From positions 1 through 64,000 of the forward strand of contig JBLXDM010000010.1 in assembly GCA_048264125.1 (NCBI GenBank): a DNA stretch of 64,000 nt, in the 5' to 3' direction. The DNA comes from M1-B18 sp048264125 (GTDB lineage Bacteria > Bacillota > Clostridia > Peptostreptococcales > Natronincolaceae). This document shows, piece after piece, positions 38,471-47,787 of this stretch. Within the stretch, counting starts at the first letter, position 1. The number at the start of each line of letters is the position of its first letter. Made by a program: the position numbers and the translations under genes. Below the pieces are notes generated by a model, which made no database searches, was not told the origin of the DNA, and saw only the letters and a program-made list of their open reading frames with translations.

Positions 38471-39913
38471 TTAATTTTTTACAGCTGATCTTCCTGCTAT
38501 TCTTCCAAAGACTATTAAATCCGTAAGGGCATTGCCACCTAGTCTATTTCCACCATGAACCCCACCGGTTACCTCTCCAGCAGCGTACAGACCCTCTATG
38601 GCAATTCCTTCATTATTTAATACCTGAGCCTCAGCATTGATTTTGACTCCACCCATTGTGTGGTGAACCGCAGGCCCTACTTCTATCGCATAGTATTTTG
38701 CATTTTCAAGGCTTCTTGGCATATCATTTCTGCCAAAGCCCTCATCCTTCTTAGCTGCCACATATTGATTGTAGTCAGATACCGTTGATTTTAGATTTTC
38801 TGGATTTATTCCTGTTTTCTCAGCCAGCTCCTCAAGGGTTTCTGCCTCGGTTACTATTCCCTGCTTAATATATCCCTCGATAGCCTTTAAGCTGTCGGTA
38901 ACGCCTTGATCAAAGAATAAAAAGCCTGTTTTACCCTCTTGAGCCAGCATGGCTGCTGACACAACATCTCTTGTTGCTAATTCGTCTACAAATCTTTCAC
39001 CATTTCTATTTACTAGAATTGCACCATTTCCTCTAACGGCTTCAGTTATCATATATCCGTTGGAAGGAACTGCAGTCGGATGCGTTTGAATTTCCTCAAT
39101 ATCCACCAGTGCTGCACCGACCTCCTGCGCCATTGAAATACCATCTCCGGTAGCTCCGGAATGATTGGTTGTGCCGAAGCCCTCTAGGTCCTTATTATAC
39201 TCCACCAGCATAGTTGCATTAGCACCGAAGCCTCCTGTTGCCAAGACTACCGAGGTGGCATTTATGATGATCTCCTTGCCCTCCTTGTCCTCTGCAATTA
39301 CACCGCTAACTCTGCCATCCTCGACGATTAGCTTAAGGGCTATGGTTTCCGTCATGATTGTTACTTCGCTTTCCTCTAGGGCATTACGAAGGGTCTTTAC
39401 AACCTCTGGCCCAACAGGAGCCCCGCCGGTAGGTCTATGGGCTCTGGTATTTGTTGCCCCCGCCAGCTTTCCAACGTCTTTAAAATCTCCTCCCAGGCTT
39501 AGAAGCCATTCAACTGCCTCTGCTGATTCTTCAGCCAATATCTGCACCAGCTCAGGATCATTCTTATCATATCCGCCCTTCATGGTATCAGTGAAAAAGG
39601 CCTCAACATTATCTTCAAGCCCAAGAGTCGCTTGGACGGTTGTGCCAGCTGCATTTAACCCGCCTGTAGCCCTTAGAGTGTTACCACCTATAATCGGCAT
39701 TTTTTCAATCACGATTACCTCTTTGCCTGCATTTTTAACCTCCAATGCAGCTGACAAGCCGGCACCTCCAGAGCCTATCACTACCACATCCGTTGTTATA
39801 CTATTAACATCATTGTCGCCTGCTTTAATATCATTACTGCTGCAGCCTGCAAAGGATATAACAACCATTATCGCTACAAGCGCTATAATTCCAAGTCTTT
39901 TTTTGTTTTTCAT
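38471..39913 (-). CDS. Exported FAD-binding fumarate reductase-like flavoprotein lipoprotein
   Basis: 480 residues with a lipoprotein signal peptide and lipobox SFAGC (Cys24). FAD motif VVIGSGGAGLSAALEVKNAG (about 44-63), the substrate region HRPTGGAPVGPEVV, VLATGGFGAN, and a C-terminal HHTMGGVKIN plus GEVTGGVHGGNRLGGNAL: the flavocytochrome c / urocanate reductase class. The FMN-binding domain often fused to such proteins is absent, so electrons must come from another protein. The acceptor (fumarate or another enoate) is inferred from family only. Next to a CitB-type response regulator. Confidence 0.88.
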   Translation of the reverse strand: MKNKKRLGIIALVAIMVVISFAGCSSNDIKAGDNDVNSITTDVVVIGSGGAGLSAALEVKNAGKEVIVIEKMPIIGGNTLRATGGLNAAGTTVQATLGLEDNVEAFFTDTMKGGYDKNDPELVQILAEESAEAVEWLLSLGGDFKDVGKLAGATNTRAHRPTGGAPVGPEVVKTLRNALEESEVTIMTETIALKLIVEDGRVSGVIAEDKEGKEIIINATSVVLATGGFGANATMLVEYNKDLEGFGTTNHSGATGDGISMAQEVGAALVDIEEIQTHPTAVPSNGYMITEAVRGNGAILVNRNGERFVDELATRDVVSAAMLAQEGKTGFLFFDQGVTDSLKAIEGYIKQGIVTEAETLEELAEKTGINPENLKSTVSDYNQYVAAKKDEGFGRNDMPRSLENAKYYAIEVGPAVHHTMGGVKINAEAQVLNNEGIAIEGLYAAGEVTGGVHGGNRLGGNALTDLIVFGRIAGRSAVKN

Positions 39914-40047
39914 CTAAAGCATCCTCCCTTTTATATCTTTATGATACAAAACGAGTCTACCATAGGCAGTGATCTTTGTTAAGATTTTGTTAATATAGTT
40001 TGTTTTGTTCATTTTGTTCATTATTGCAATATTTAGTCAATACTCTA

Positions 40048-40722
40048 TTATTTCTTTATTAGGTATCGGTTTACAGGCCTGCCTACCATTCCGTAGGAAA
40101 TGTCCAGCTCTACTGCTCTGGCTTCCAGCAGATGCTCCAGATATCGCCTTGCAGTTACTCTGGAAATCCCAAGTCCTTCAGCCACCTCAGCTGCAGACTT
40201 AGCCTCCCCTTCACGACTCAAAAATTGCTTGATATTCTCCATTGTTCTTTTCTGAATACCCTTCTCTGTTTCTTCATTTATTTCCTTGCCTCGATAGCCT
40301 AATGTTAAAGCATCTATTTGCTCCTGTGTCATGCTTTCCTTTACTGCCAAATCCAGCGTTCTCCTTTTATAGCCCTCTAATGCCTTCTTAAACCTTTCAA
40401 ATTCAAAGGGCTTAACCAAATAATCCACCGCCCCCAGCCTTAGTATCTCATTGATTTCAGCTGATTCATTGGCAGCAGTTATCATTATTACATCCACCAA
40501 AATTCCTTCTCCACGAATCCTCTTCAATAGCTCTAGGCCACTGAGCTTTGGCATATAAATATCCAATATGATCAAATCTGGCCTCTTAGCCCTGATCATT
40601 TTATAGCCCTCTTCTCCATCCTTTACAACACCAATAACCTCAAAGCCCTTAAGCTTCTCTACATACCTTTTATTTATTTCAGCCACCATCGGATCATCTT
40701 CAGCGATTAAAACCTTTATCAT
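40048..40722 (-). CDS. CitB/DcuR-type response regulator without neighbouring kinase
   Basis: 224 residues from ATG 40722 (AGGAGGAG site). Receiver domain about 1-120: acidic AEDDPMV, phospho-acceptor Asp in DLIILDIYMP and Lys in VDYLVKPFEF. The C-terminal helix-turn-helix (AAEVAEGLGISRVTARRYL, about 175-195) is like those regulating C4-dicarboxylate or citrate genes. It lies 135 nt upstream of the exported flavoprotein gene, its likely target. The usual partner sensor kinase gene is not beside it. Confidence 0.9.
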   Translation of the reverse strand: MIKVLIAEDDPMVAEINKRYVEKLKGFEVIGVVKDGEEGYKMIRAKRPDLIILDIYMPKLSGLELLKRIRGEGILVDVIMITAANESAEINEILRLGAVDYLVKPFEFERFKKALEGYKRRTLDLAVKESMTQEQIDALTLGYRGKEINEETEKGIQKRTMENIKQFLSREGEAKSAAEVAEGLGISRVTARRYLEHLLEARAVELDISYGMVGRPVNRYLIKK

Positions 40723-41032
40723 TTTCTCTCCTCCTGCCATAGAGCTTGAAATTCATTAGCTCCCCACAGCTATAGCTTCTTCATTTTTAGTTAGACATAG
40801 TCAAGCATTCACGTTAAATTCAAAAGCATTAAGCTATTTTAACGCCTATTAGTGCTTCTTTTTCAAATATACTAACATCGTCTCAGCCGGGTGTCAATTA
40901 AAGAGATTTCTTCGTTGCTCAATTTTACGGGGAATATTAATCGTCATTATCCTTAGCAACTAATTGCCCTTAATAATTTATTTTGTTTATACAGCCCCTT
41001 AAATATGTATAATATAACTAAGTGAAGAAATT

Positions 41033-41210
41033 GAAATTGCATAATTAAAATGAGTAGTATGTTTATACAAAGTCAAAAGTTTCCTGCTTAGTGCCCCACG
41101 GGCTAATTTGTATAATTTTTAAATGTTATTAGCCCTAGACAATGCGCGATAAACTTTTAACTTTGCATAAACTAGAATATATATGTGCTTTTATGGTATT
41201 ATGCAATTTC
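41033..41210. repeat. Palindromic repeat element, copy A (178 bp)
   Basis: Ends are a perfect 13 bp inverted repeat, GAAATTGCATAAT (41033-41045) and ATTATGCAATTTC (41198-41210). Nested inverted repeats lie inside: TATACAAAGTCAAAAGTTT / AAACTTTTAACTTTGCATA and GGGCTAAT / ATTAGCCC. The whole is nearly identical to 56483-56658. It ends 11 nt before the ribosome binding site of the MBL hydrolase. It encodes no protein; a MITE-like element or a structured leader are the two readings. The preceding 290 nt (40741-41032) hold no clear feature. Confidence 0.85.
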
Positions 41211-41235
41211 CTTAAATATAAAGGAGGAAATATTT

Positions 41236-41970
41236 ATGACGGAAGCGAGAATAACCTATTTGTATCATAGCGGATTTGCGGTGGAAACCCCTCAGCACAT
41301 CCTGATATTCGATTATTACAGGGACAGGGCTGATGCTTCAGCTCCAGGCCTGGCCGATGGCGTTATTGATATAGAGGCTCTTCCTGTGGAGAAAAAGATT
41401 TATGTATTTGTATCCCATAGCCATGGGGACCATTTTAATCCAGTCATATATGAGTGGAGCAAAAAACGCAATATCACCTACATATTAAGCAATGATGTAA
41501 GCACCGACCCCCACAATATAGCTACTACCATAGCTATGGGCCCCTATGAGCTGGTGGATCTGGATCGTCTGATTGTAAAGTCCTTTGGAAGCACCGACAA
41601 GGGAATATCTTTTTTAGTAAAGGTAGATGGCCTTAGCATTTTTCACTCCGGCGATTTAAACTGGTGGCATTGGAAGGAGTTCAATAGTGATGAGCTGCTG
41701 AGGGAGGAGCAGGATTTCAAAAGGGAATTAGACAGGGTAATAGGTGAGGAAATTGATATTGCCTTTGTGCCTGTGGACCCAAGGCTTGGGGAATTTGCAT
41801 TTCTAGCAGGGGAATATTTTGTTGAAAAGCTTCGTCCAAAGCTTTTTATCCCCATGCATTTCTCCGACAAGCCTGAAATTAGCCAAGCATTTGCCAATAG
41901 AATTGATGATTTTCCAACCAGCGCTGTAGTCATAAAAAGCAGGGGCCAGCTGATTCGCTTTAATAAGTAG
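41236..41970 (+). CDS. MBL-fold metallo-hydrolase (UlaG-like)
   Basis: 244 residues from ATG 41236, which follows AAGGAGGAAA; an ATG at 41185 lies in the repeat element and has no site. Metal ligands: FVSHSHGDHFNP (HxHxDH) and FHSGDLNWWHW, and a late IPMHFSD. Family members hydrolyse phosphoester or lactone bonds; the substrate is unknown. The frame continues past the TAG stop for 29 codons that would encode a membrane helix (see findings). Confidence 0.85.
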   Translation: MTEARITYLYHSGFAVETPQHILIFDYYRDRADASAPGLADGVIDIEALPVEKKIYVFVSHSHGDHFNPVIYEWSKKRNITYILSNDVSTDPHNIATTIAMGPYELVDLDRLIVKSFGSTDKGISFLVKVDGLSIFHSGDLNWWHWKEFNSDELLREEQDFKRELDRVIGEEIDIAFVPVDPRLGEFAFLAGEYFVEKLRPKLFIPMHFSDKPEISQAFANRIDDFPTSAVVIKSRGQLIRFNK

Positions 41971-42093
41971 CAAAATACTTGCCTCTATTGGGGCCTAGTC
42001 ATCGCTACTGTCGCCCTGTTTATGGGCGTGATTAGCTACAGAAAAAATAAGGCTGCATAACTTAAATGTCAAAATCTACGCTTTTATAGCTAT

Positions 42094-42918
42094 CTATACC
42101 TGCTGGCAGGTGGGGCAGAAATAAATGCTGCCTCCCAGGTATGCCTCTTTTTTAATAATATGACCACATTTAGAACAGGGCTTATCTACAGTATTTCTAC
42201 TTAGTAGCGTACTGTACCCTCCATAATTATCAAAGAGATCCTTTTCCGTATCTCGACCACCAGCCTCCGTCATCCCCCTCAGGGTCTCCTTAACTGAAGA
42301 AAATAGCCCTTGAATTTCCTCTGTTTTTAAGGATTTCAGTTTCCTTTTGGGATGTAGGCCTGCATTAAAAAGGATATCCTGCAGGACACCGTTCCCCAGC
42401 CCTGGTATCCGCTGCTGGGTTGCTAAAAAAGCCTTAAGAGAAATTCCCTGGGGGCATGACTCAACCAGCCTGTTAAAATACCCCTTATCAAATTCCTCCT
42501 GTAAAGGATTGAGCCCCTTCTTTGCTACAACATAGTAAGGATTATCAAATTGTCCCTCGTGAAATGCCCATATACCGCCATACATCTGTACCGAAGCCAT
42601 TAGAGCGGAATTATCCTCAAATTCTATATGCAGTTGATGCTTTGCGGGAAGTCTTTCTCCCTCCGGATAATAGCCCAGCCTTACGCCATCACCAAATACA
42701 ATACCGGCCTTCCCAAATATTATTTCCACAAAACCACCAAAGTTGATGGCTGACTTCACTACATCCCCTACCAATAGCTGATGATAGTTCTGTGGTTCTC
42801 CAAAATACCATGCAAACTTGTGAGGATGCTTAGCTGTTTCAACCTTTTTTATTCTCTTTCCTGCTATTACCTCTGCCAGTTGCTTTGTCAGCGTCCTAGC
42901 CTCTGGAATTTCTATCAT
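42094..42918 (-). CDS. Fpg/Nei-family DNA glycosylase homologue lacking the N-terminal proline
   Basis: 274 residues with the family's three parts: N-terminal beta-sandwich, helix-two-turn-helix (QQRIPGLGNGVLQDILF, about 165-182, with the invariant Asn) and a C-terminal zinc finger (CSKCGHIIKKEAYLGGSIYF then CPTC). The N-terminus is MIEIPEARTL, whereas Fpg and Nei start MPELPE or MPEGPE and use Pro2 as the nucleophile. Here residue 2 is Ile, while Glu3 is kept. It may have altered chemistry or bind DNA only. ATG 42918 follows GGGAGG. Confidence 0.85.
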   Translation of the reverse strand: MIEIPEARTLTKQLAEVIAGKRIKKVETAKHPHKFAWYFGEPQNYHQLLVGDVVKSAINFGGFVEIIFGKAGIVFGDGVRLGYYPEGERLPAKHQLHIEFEDNSALMASVQMYGGIWAFHEGQFDNPYYVVAKKGLNPLQEEFDKGYFNRLVESCPQGISLKAFLATQQRIPGLGNGVLQDILFNAGLHPKRKLKSLKTEEIQGLFSSVKETLRGMTEAGGRDTEKDLFDNYGGYSTLLSRNTVDKPCSKCGHIIKKEAYLGGSIYFCPTCQQV

Positions 42919-43112
42919 TTCATACAGCCTCCCTTTAAACTACTTCACATTTTTCCGAAGATGCATTATTCCTCAATTATACTATATTTCAATTATTTGT
43001 AAAACCAGAAGAAGCTTGATGCTCTTACATTAAAATGGTCATTTTGTTTCAGGAACTTTACTATTACTTCTTCGTCTAAATCAATATATGGAAAAATGAG
43101 GAGGTTTAAAGT

Positions 43113-43646
43113 ATGAAGAGACTTATTTTATATTTACTGGCTGCAATGCTGCTGGTATTGGCAGTTGGCTGCAGCAATGTTGATGCTCCCCCCAATGGCG
43201 AAGATATTCCACCCGACAAAACGGAATCAATAAGTGCTGAAGAAAGACAAAGACTTGATTTATACCTAGAGGTTATGAAGGCGGCCTTCAATGAAGAAAA
43301 TGGCGGTGATTCATTTATAGCAGTTAAGCTTGATACCCTTGAGGGCCTCGGTGAAGCAGCATTAAAGGATGCTATGGAGGAGCTCAAAGCTTTATCTCCT
43401 TCTATATACAGCTTTGAGGAGATCAGTAAGGATACTGATAAATTCGAAATTGATACAAATGGAAACCTGGTACGGACCTTAGACGGAGCACTATTATGGA
43501 TAGAGCTTGAGGCGTACGACAATAACAAGGCTGTCATTGAAGGGGTTTCATGGTTCGGTAATTTAGGTGCAGTGTTCCCTAAGTACGAAGCCATCTACAA
43601 AAATGGTCGTTGGGAGCTTAAGCTTATCAGCATGGCGGTTTCTTAA
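43113..43646 (+). CDS. Small lipoprotein of unknown function
   Basis: 177 residues with a lipoprotein signal peptide, lipobox LAVGC (Cys20), then a Pro/Glu/Asp-rich linker and a globular domain of about 130 residues without recognised motif. ATG 43113 follows GAGGAGG. It is a single-gene unit ending in a strong terminator. I do not recognise the family. Confidence 0.75.
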   Translation: MKRLILYLLAAMLLVLAVGCSNVDAPPNGEDIPPDKTESISAEERQRLDLYLEVMKAAFNEENGGDSFIAVKLDTLEGLGEAALKDAMEELKALSPSIYSFEEISKDTDKFEIDTNGNLVRTLDGALLWIELEAYDNNKAVIEGVSWFGNLGAVFPKYEAIYKNGRWELKLISMAVS

Positions 43647-43678
43647 ATGCCGCTACCGCTTAGCCTTGTTTTGAATAA

Positions 43679-43711
43679 AAAATAGCTGTGGTCCTAATGA
43701 CCACAGCTATT
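43679..43711. terminator. Bidirectional terminator between lipoprotein gene and glnN
   Basis: AAATAGCTGTGGTC pairs with GACCACAGCTATTT around CTAAT. A/T runs on both sides make it usable by both convergent genes. Confidence 0.9.
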
Positions 43712-43724
43712 TTCAAATCTTTAA

Positions 43725-45824
43725 CTAAACCTGAAACAATAAATCTCCATAGGTTGGCATTGGCCAGAGGGCTTCATCTACAATGGTTTCGATAAAATCT
43801 CCAACCTCTCTTAATTCACCCATTGCCGGGAATACGGATTCTCTGAAGAACCTAGCCTGCGCTAAAGCCCCTTCAACCTCTGCTGCCTCGTTATTTACTG
43901 CCTCCAATGCCGTTAGCTTAGCTTTGAAGGAGGTCAAGGCGGTGGAAAGCTCGGTTAGTAGCTCAGCCTGGACTGATGTATCTGCATCAGCCGCCGCCTT
44001 GATTGTATTGATGGATGCCGCCAGTTCGGTAGCATATTTAATGCCTGACGGCAGTATTTGGCGTTTTGCCATTTCTATCATGGTTTTAGCTTCTATATTG
44101 ATTTGCTTTGAATATTCCTCCAGCACGATTTCATAACGTGAGTGTAATTCAATTTCATTGAAGACCCCATGCTTTGAGAACAATTCATAAGCTTTATCTG
44201 TAATCAAGGCAGGTATGGCCTCAACTGTTGAAGAAATATTTGGAAGACCCCTTCTGGCAGCCTCCTCAACCCACTCCTGAGAGTAGCCATTTCCGTTGAA
44301 TACTATTCTTCCATGCTCCTTAACTATATCCTGAAGCAGCTGTTGTACAGAAGCATTGAAATCCTCTGCCTTTTCCAGGCTATCTGCTATTTCAGATAAT
44401 ATATCTGCAACTATTGAATTTAATACGATATTAGGTCCTGATATCGATGCTGATGAAGGAACCATTCTAAATTCAAATTTGTTTCCAGTAAAGGCAAATG
44501 GAGATGTTCTGTTACGATCGGTGGCATCCTTTGGAAGAGCTGGTAAAGTCGTAACACCGATCTTCATCATGCCGCCCTGCTTGGAGTTTGTAGCCGGCCC
44601 CTTTACAATTTGCTCTAATATATCTGTTAATTGATCGCCAAGGAAAACTGAAATTATTGCCGGAGGCGCTTCATTTGCTCCCAATCTGTGGTCATTTCCT
44701 GTATTGGCAGCGGAAACCCTCAACAGATCCGCATGAACATCAACAGCCTTAATGATCGCTGCTAGAAACACCAAGAATTGTGCATTTTCATGGGGTGTTG
44801 TTCCCGGCTCAAGTAAATTCATACCATCATCGGTGCCCATTGACCAGTTATTATGCTTACCTGAACCATTTACCCCTGCAAAGGGCTTTTCGTGCAGCAG
44901 GCATACAAGTCCATGTCTATTGGCTACCTTTTTCATTGTATCCATAACCAACTGATTGTGGTCGGTTGCAATATTTGTTGATGCAAAGATTGGTGCCATT
45001 TCGTGCTGTGCAGGAGCAACCTCATTATGTCTTGTCTTAGCAGTAACCCCCAGCTTCCAAAGCTCCAGCTCAACCTCCTTCATATAGGTTGAAATTCTTT
45101 CCTTTAAGCTACCAAAATAATGGTCCTCCAGCTCTTGACCCTTTGGAGGCAATGCACCAAATAATGTTCTTCCTGTATACACTAAATCCTTACGCTTTTT
45201 GAAAAATTCCTTGTCGATTAGGAAATATTCCTGCTCAGCCCCAACTGTTGTTATTACCTTCTCCGATGTGCTATTACCGAATAATTTTAGTACCCTCATA
45301 GCCTGCTTTGACAAGGCCTCCATTGAGCGCAGCAGCGGCGTCTTTTTATCCAAAGCCTCTCCTGTATAGGAGCAAAAAGCTGTTGGAATACATAAGGTAT
45401 CTTCCTTTACAAAGGCAGGTGATGTACAATCCCAAGCAGTATAGCCCCTTGCTTCAAAGGTTGCACGAATACCACCGGAGGGGAAGGAGGATGCATCGGG
45501 CTCTCCTTTTATAAGCTCCTTACCTGAAAACTCCATAATTATTTTTCCGTCTTCTGTTGGAGAAATAAAGGCATCATGCTTTTCCGCAGTAACTCCAGTC
45601 ATTGGTTGAAACCAGTGGGTAAAATGGGTTGCACCCTTATTTATAGCCCAGTTTTTCATTGCATTTGCTACAACCTCTGCTACAGCAGGGTCCAGTTCCG
45701 CACCCTTGTCAATTGTTCTTTTTAATGCCTTATAGGTATCCTTAGGCAAATATTCCCTCATAGCCGCATCATTAAATACGTTACATCCAAACATTTCAGT
45801 TAAATCAAATTTGGTGTTATTCAT
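43725..45824 (-). CDS. glnN: Glutamine synthetase type III
   Basis: 699 residues from ATG 45824 after GGGGGAGAAG; a 65-codon upstream extension overlaps the leader terminator and was rejected. GSIII motifs: [18 protein letters not shown]-like [37 protein letters not shown] and [10 protein letters not shown]. It makes glutamine from glutamate and ammonia. The long leader contains a hairpin terminator, so attenuation is likely. It lies downstream of the P5C dehydrogenase gene, which makes glutamate. Confidence 0.96.
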   Translation of the reverse strand: MNNTKFDLTEMFGCNVFNDAAMREYLPKDTYKALKRTIDKGAELDPAVAEVVANAMKNWAINKGATHFTHWFQPMTGVTAEKHDAFISPTEDGKIIMEFSGKELIKGEPDASSFPSGGIRATFEARGYTAWDCTSPAFVKEDTLCIPTAFCSYTGEALDKKTPLLRSMEALSKQAMRVLKLFGNSTSEKVITTVGAEQEYFLIDKEFFKKRKDLVYTGRTLFGALPPKGQELEDHYFGSLKERISTYMKEVELELWKLGVTAKTRHNEVAPAQHEMAPIFASTNIATDHNQLVMDTMKKVANRHGLVCLLHEKPFAGVNGSGKHNNWSMGTDDGMNLLEPGTTPHENAQFLVFLAAIIKAVDVHADLLRVSAANTGNDHRLGANEAPPAIISVFLGDQLTDILEQIVKGPATNSKQGGMMKIGVTTLPALPKDATDRNRTSPFAFTGNKFEFRMVPSSASISGPNIVLNSIVADILSEIADSLEKAEDFNASVQQLLQDIVKEHGRIVFNGNGYSQEWVEEAARRGLPNISSTVEAIPALITDKAYELFSKHGVFNEIELHSRYEIVLEEYSKQINIEAKTMIEMAKRQILPSGIKYATELAASINTIKAAADADTSVQAELLTELSTALTSFKAKLTALEAVNNEAAEVEGALAQARFFRESVFPAMGELREVGDFIETIVDEALWPMPTYGDLLFQV

Positions 45825-45865
45825 TGCTTCTCCCCCTCTTAGAGTATTTTCTATATTGAAAGCAC

Positions 45866-45963
45866 AAAAAAGCGTCCTCAAATAAACTTGAGAACGCCAT
45901 TGCTCGCAAGACCATAATAGTCCACTTTTTCTTAAGCAGTAAAGCCATTTAATAAGGACGCCC
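45866..45963 (-). promoter_or_regulatory. glnN leader with alternative hairpins and terminator
   Basis: On the minus strand GCGTTCTCAAG pairs with CTTGAGGACGC-like bases (terminator 45897-45872, followed by six T residues) about 48 nt before glnN. An upstream GGCGTCCTT (about 45962-45954) can pair with the same GAGGACGC, giving a mutually exclusive fold. This is the layout of an attenuator. I could not identify a known riboswitch or an ANTAR-type dual hairpin with confidence. Confidence 0.65.
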
Positions 45964-46109
45964 TTGCCCTTAAGCCCATACCACCATCTATAAAATTTCA
46001 TACATAATACTGAATACAATATTAAAATTTGCTTTATACTATTTTACTGCAAAGTATAAATATTTGCAATAGTTAATTTTTATTTTTATACTACAATATT
46101 TCCGCCGGT

Positions 46110-47657
46110 CTAGTACCTTTCAGTGACGGATTTTAATTGCATAAAGAGGGTCAAGTAATCTGGTCCCCCTGCCTTTGAATCGGTACCGGACATGTTGAAG
46201 CCACCGAAGGGATTTACCCCCACTAAGGCCCCAGTGCATTTTCTGTTGAAGTACAGATTACCTACATGGAATTCCTGCTTAGCCTTCTCTAGGGCTCCTC
46301 TGTCCGTAGCGTATACGGCTCCCGTCAACCCATACTCAGTACCATTTGCAATATCCAAGGCATCATCAAAGCTCTTTGCCTTTATTACCGCCAATACTGG
46401 ACCAAATATCTCCTCCTGTGCGATTCTTGCATCCTTATCCACATTTGAAAATATAGTTGGGGCAACATAATAGCCTTTATCTCCGTAGCTATCACCGCCA
46501 CAAAGGAGCTCCCCCTCCATTTTTCCAATTTCTATATATTTCTGTATTCTCTCAAAGGCCTTTATATCAATGACAGGACCAATATTTGTATCTTCCTTTG
46601 ACGGATCACCCATTTTCAATAAATTGGTTTTGGCAACAAGCATTGCTATTAACTCATCATATACTTCCTGGTGAACGATGGCTCTTGAGCATGCTGAGCA
46701 TTTCTGACCCTGGAAACCGAAGGCTGAAGCGACTATTCCTGTAGCAGCCGCCTCTAAATCAGCAGACTTATCAACTACTATTGCATCCTTACCTCCCATT
46801 TCAGCCACAACTCGTTTTATCCATTTTTGACCTTTATTGACATCGGCAGCCAGCTTGTTGATTCTAAGCCCAACCTCCTTGGAGCCTGTAAAGTTGATAA
46901 ATCTGATTTTCGGATGACTCACCAGATGCTCCGCCACTGTTGTTCCTGAGCAGGGCAAATAATTAACTACACCCTTAGGAAGCTGAACCTCCTCCCATAG
47001 CGCCATTAGCTTTGCTGCGATAATTGGAGTTGTACTGGCAGGCTTCATAATAACCGTGTTTCCTGTAGCTATTGCTGCTGCCGCCATCCCCGTTAATATT
47101 GCTAGAGGAAAATTCCAAGGGGCAATCACCAGTCCTATGCCTAGTGAAATATAATAGCACTGATTATTCTCACCTACTACGGGTGAAACCGTCACGCCTG
47201 CATCCAGCTCAATCATTTTACTTCCATAGTACTCTAGGAAATCAATAGCTTCAGCAGTATCGGCATCTGCCTCCGACCATGTTTTTCCTGCTTCAACAAC
47301 AAGCCATGCAGAAAATTCATGCTTTCTTCTTCTCATTATTGCAGCTGCCTTAAATAAATAATCTGCTCTCACCTCTGCTGCTGTTTTGCTCCATAGCTTG
47401 AAGGCAGCATCAGCAGCCTCTACAGCCAGCTCTGCCAATTCTATATCTCCGCTGGCAACAGCTCCTATTGCCTCCTGATGGTTAGCCGGATTGACAGAGG
47501 TGATCTTTGAATCGGTAGAATATCTCTCGCCATTGACAATCACCGGATATTCTTTACCAAGCTGACCTCTCACCAAGGCAATTGCATCCTCCATTGCCCT
47601 TGAATTATCAGCCCTGCTATAATCAGTAAACTCTTCATTTTTAAAGCTCTTTATCAT
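46110..47657 (-). CDS. 1-pyrroline-5-carboxylate dehydrogenase
   Basis: 515 residues, aldehyde dehydrogenase superfamily, RocA/PutA class. It oxidises P5C (glutamate semialdehyde) to glutamate with NAD+. Seen: SVNPANHQEAIGAVASG at the N-terminus, APWNFPLAILTGMAAAAIA, the base Glu in VVAEMGGKDAIVVD, the catalytic Cys in FGFQGQKCSACSRAI and NRKCTGALVGVNPFGGF. ATG 47657 follows GGGGAGCGAAGG. Expressed behind a 250 nt leader with two terminators. Confidence 0.93.
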   Translation of the reverse strand: MIKSFKNEEFTDYSRADNSRAMEDAIALVRGQLGKEYPVIVNGERYSTDSKITSVNPANHQEAIGAVASGDIELAELAVEAADAAFKLWSKTAAEVRADYLFKAAAIMRRRKHEFSAWLVVEAGKTWSEADADTAEAIDFLEYYGSKMIELDAGVTVSPVVGENNQCYYISLGIGLVIAPWNFPLAILTGMAAAAIATGNTVIMKPASTTPIIAAKLMALWEEVQLPKGVVNYLPCSGTTVAEHLVSHPKIRFINFTGSKEVGLRINKLAADVNKGQKWIKRVVAEMGGKDAIVVDKSADLEAAATGIVASAFGFQGQKCSACSRAIVHQEVYDELIAMLVAKTNLLKMGDPSKEDTNIGPVIDIKAFERIQKYIEIGKMEGELLCGGDSYGDKGYYVAPTIFSNVDKDARIAQEEIFGPVLAVIKAKSFDDALDIANGTEYGLTGAVYATDRGALEKAKQEFHVGNLYFNRKCTGALVGVNPFGGFNMSGTDSKAGGPDYLTLFMQLKSVTERY

Positions 47658-47682
47658 TTCCTTCGCTCCCCTCAGTGATTAC

Positions 47683-47710
47683 AAAAAAATCTCCTACCCT
47701 TGGGTAGGAG
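47683..47710 (-). terminator. Second (proximal) terminator in the P5C dehydrogenase leader
   Basis: CTCCTACCC-AA-GGGTAGGAG on the minus strand, a perfect 9 bp stem, followed by ATTTTTTT, only 26 nt before the ATG. Confidence 0.9.
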
Positions 47711-47730
47711 CTCATATTTTATGCATTATT

Positions 47731-47760
47731 AAAAAAGCCGCTTTCATATAGAAAACGGCA
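47731..47760 (-). terminator. First (distal) terminator in the P5C dehydrogenase leader
   Basis: GCCGTTTTC-TATAT-GAAAGCGGC followed by TTTTTTA. Its 5' arm overlaps GCTGC, which can alternatively pair with an upstream GCAGC. Confidence 0.85.
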
Positions 47761-47787
47761 GCACAAGCATTACCATACGGTATATAA

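Noticed and set aside
41185..41235. Upstream ATG for the MBL hydrolase
   Set aside because: It lies inside the palindromic repeat and has no ribosome binding site, whereas ATG 41236 follows AAGGAGGA.
45825..46019. 65-residue N-terminal extension of glutamine synthetase
   Set aside because: It runs through the leader terminator hairpin and is rich in Trp/Cys/Leu without family similarity; ATG 45824 has a good ribosome binding site.
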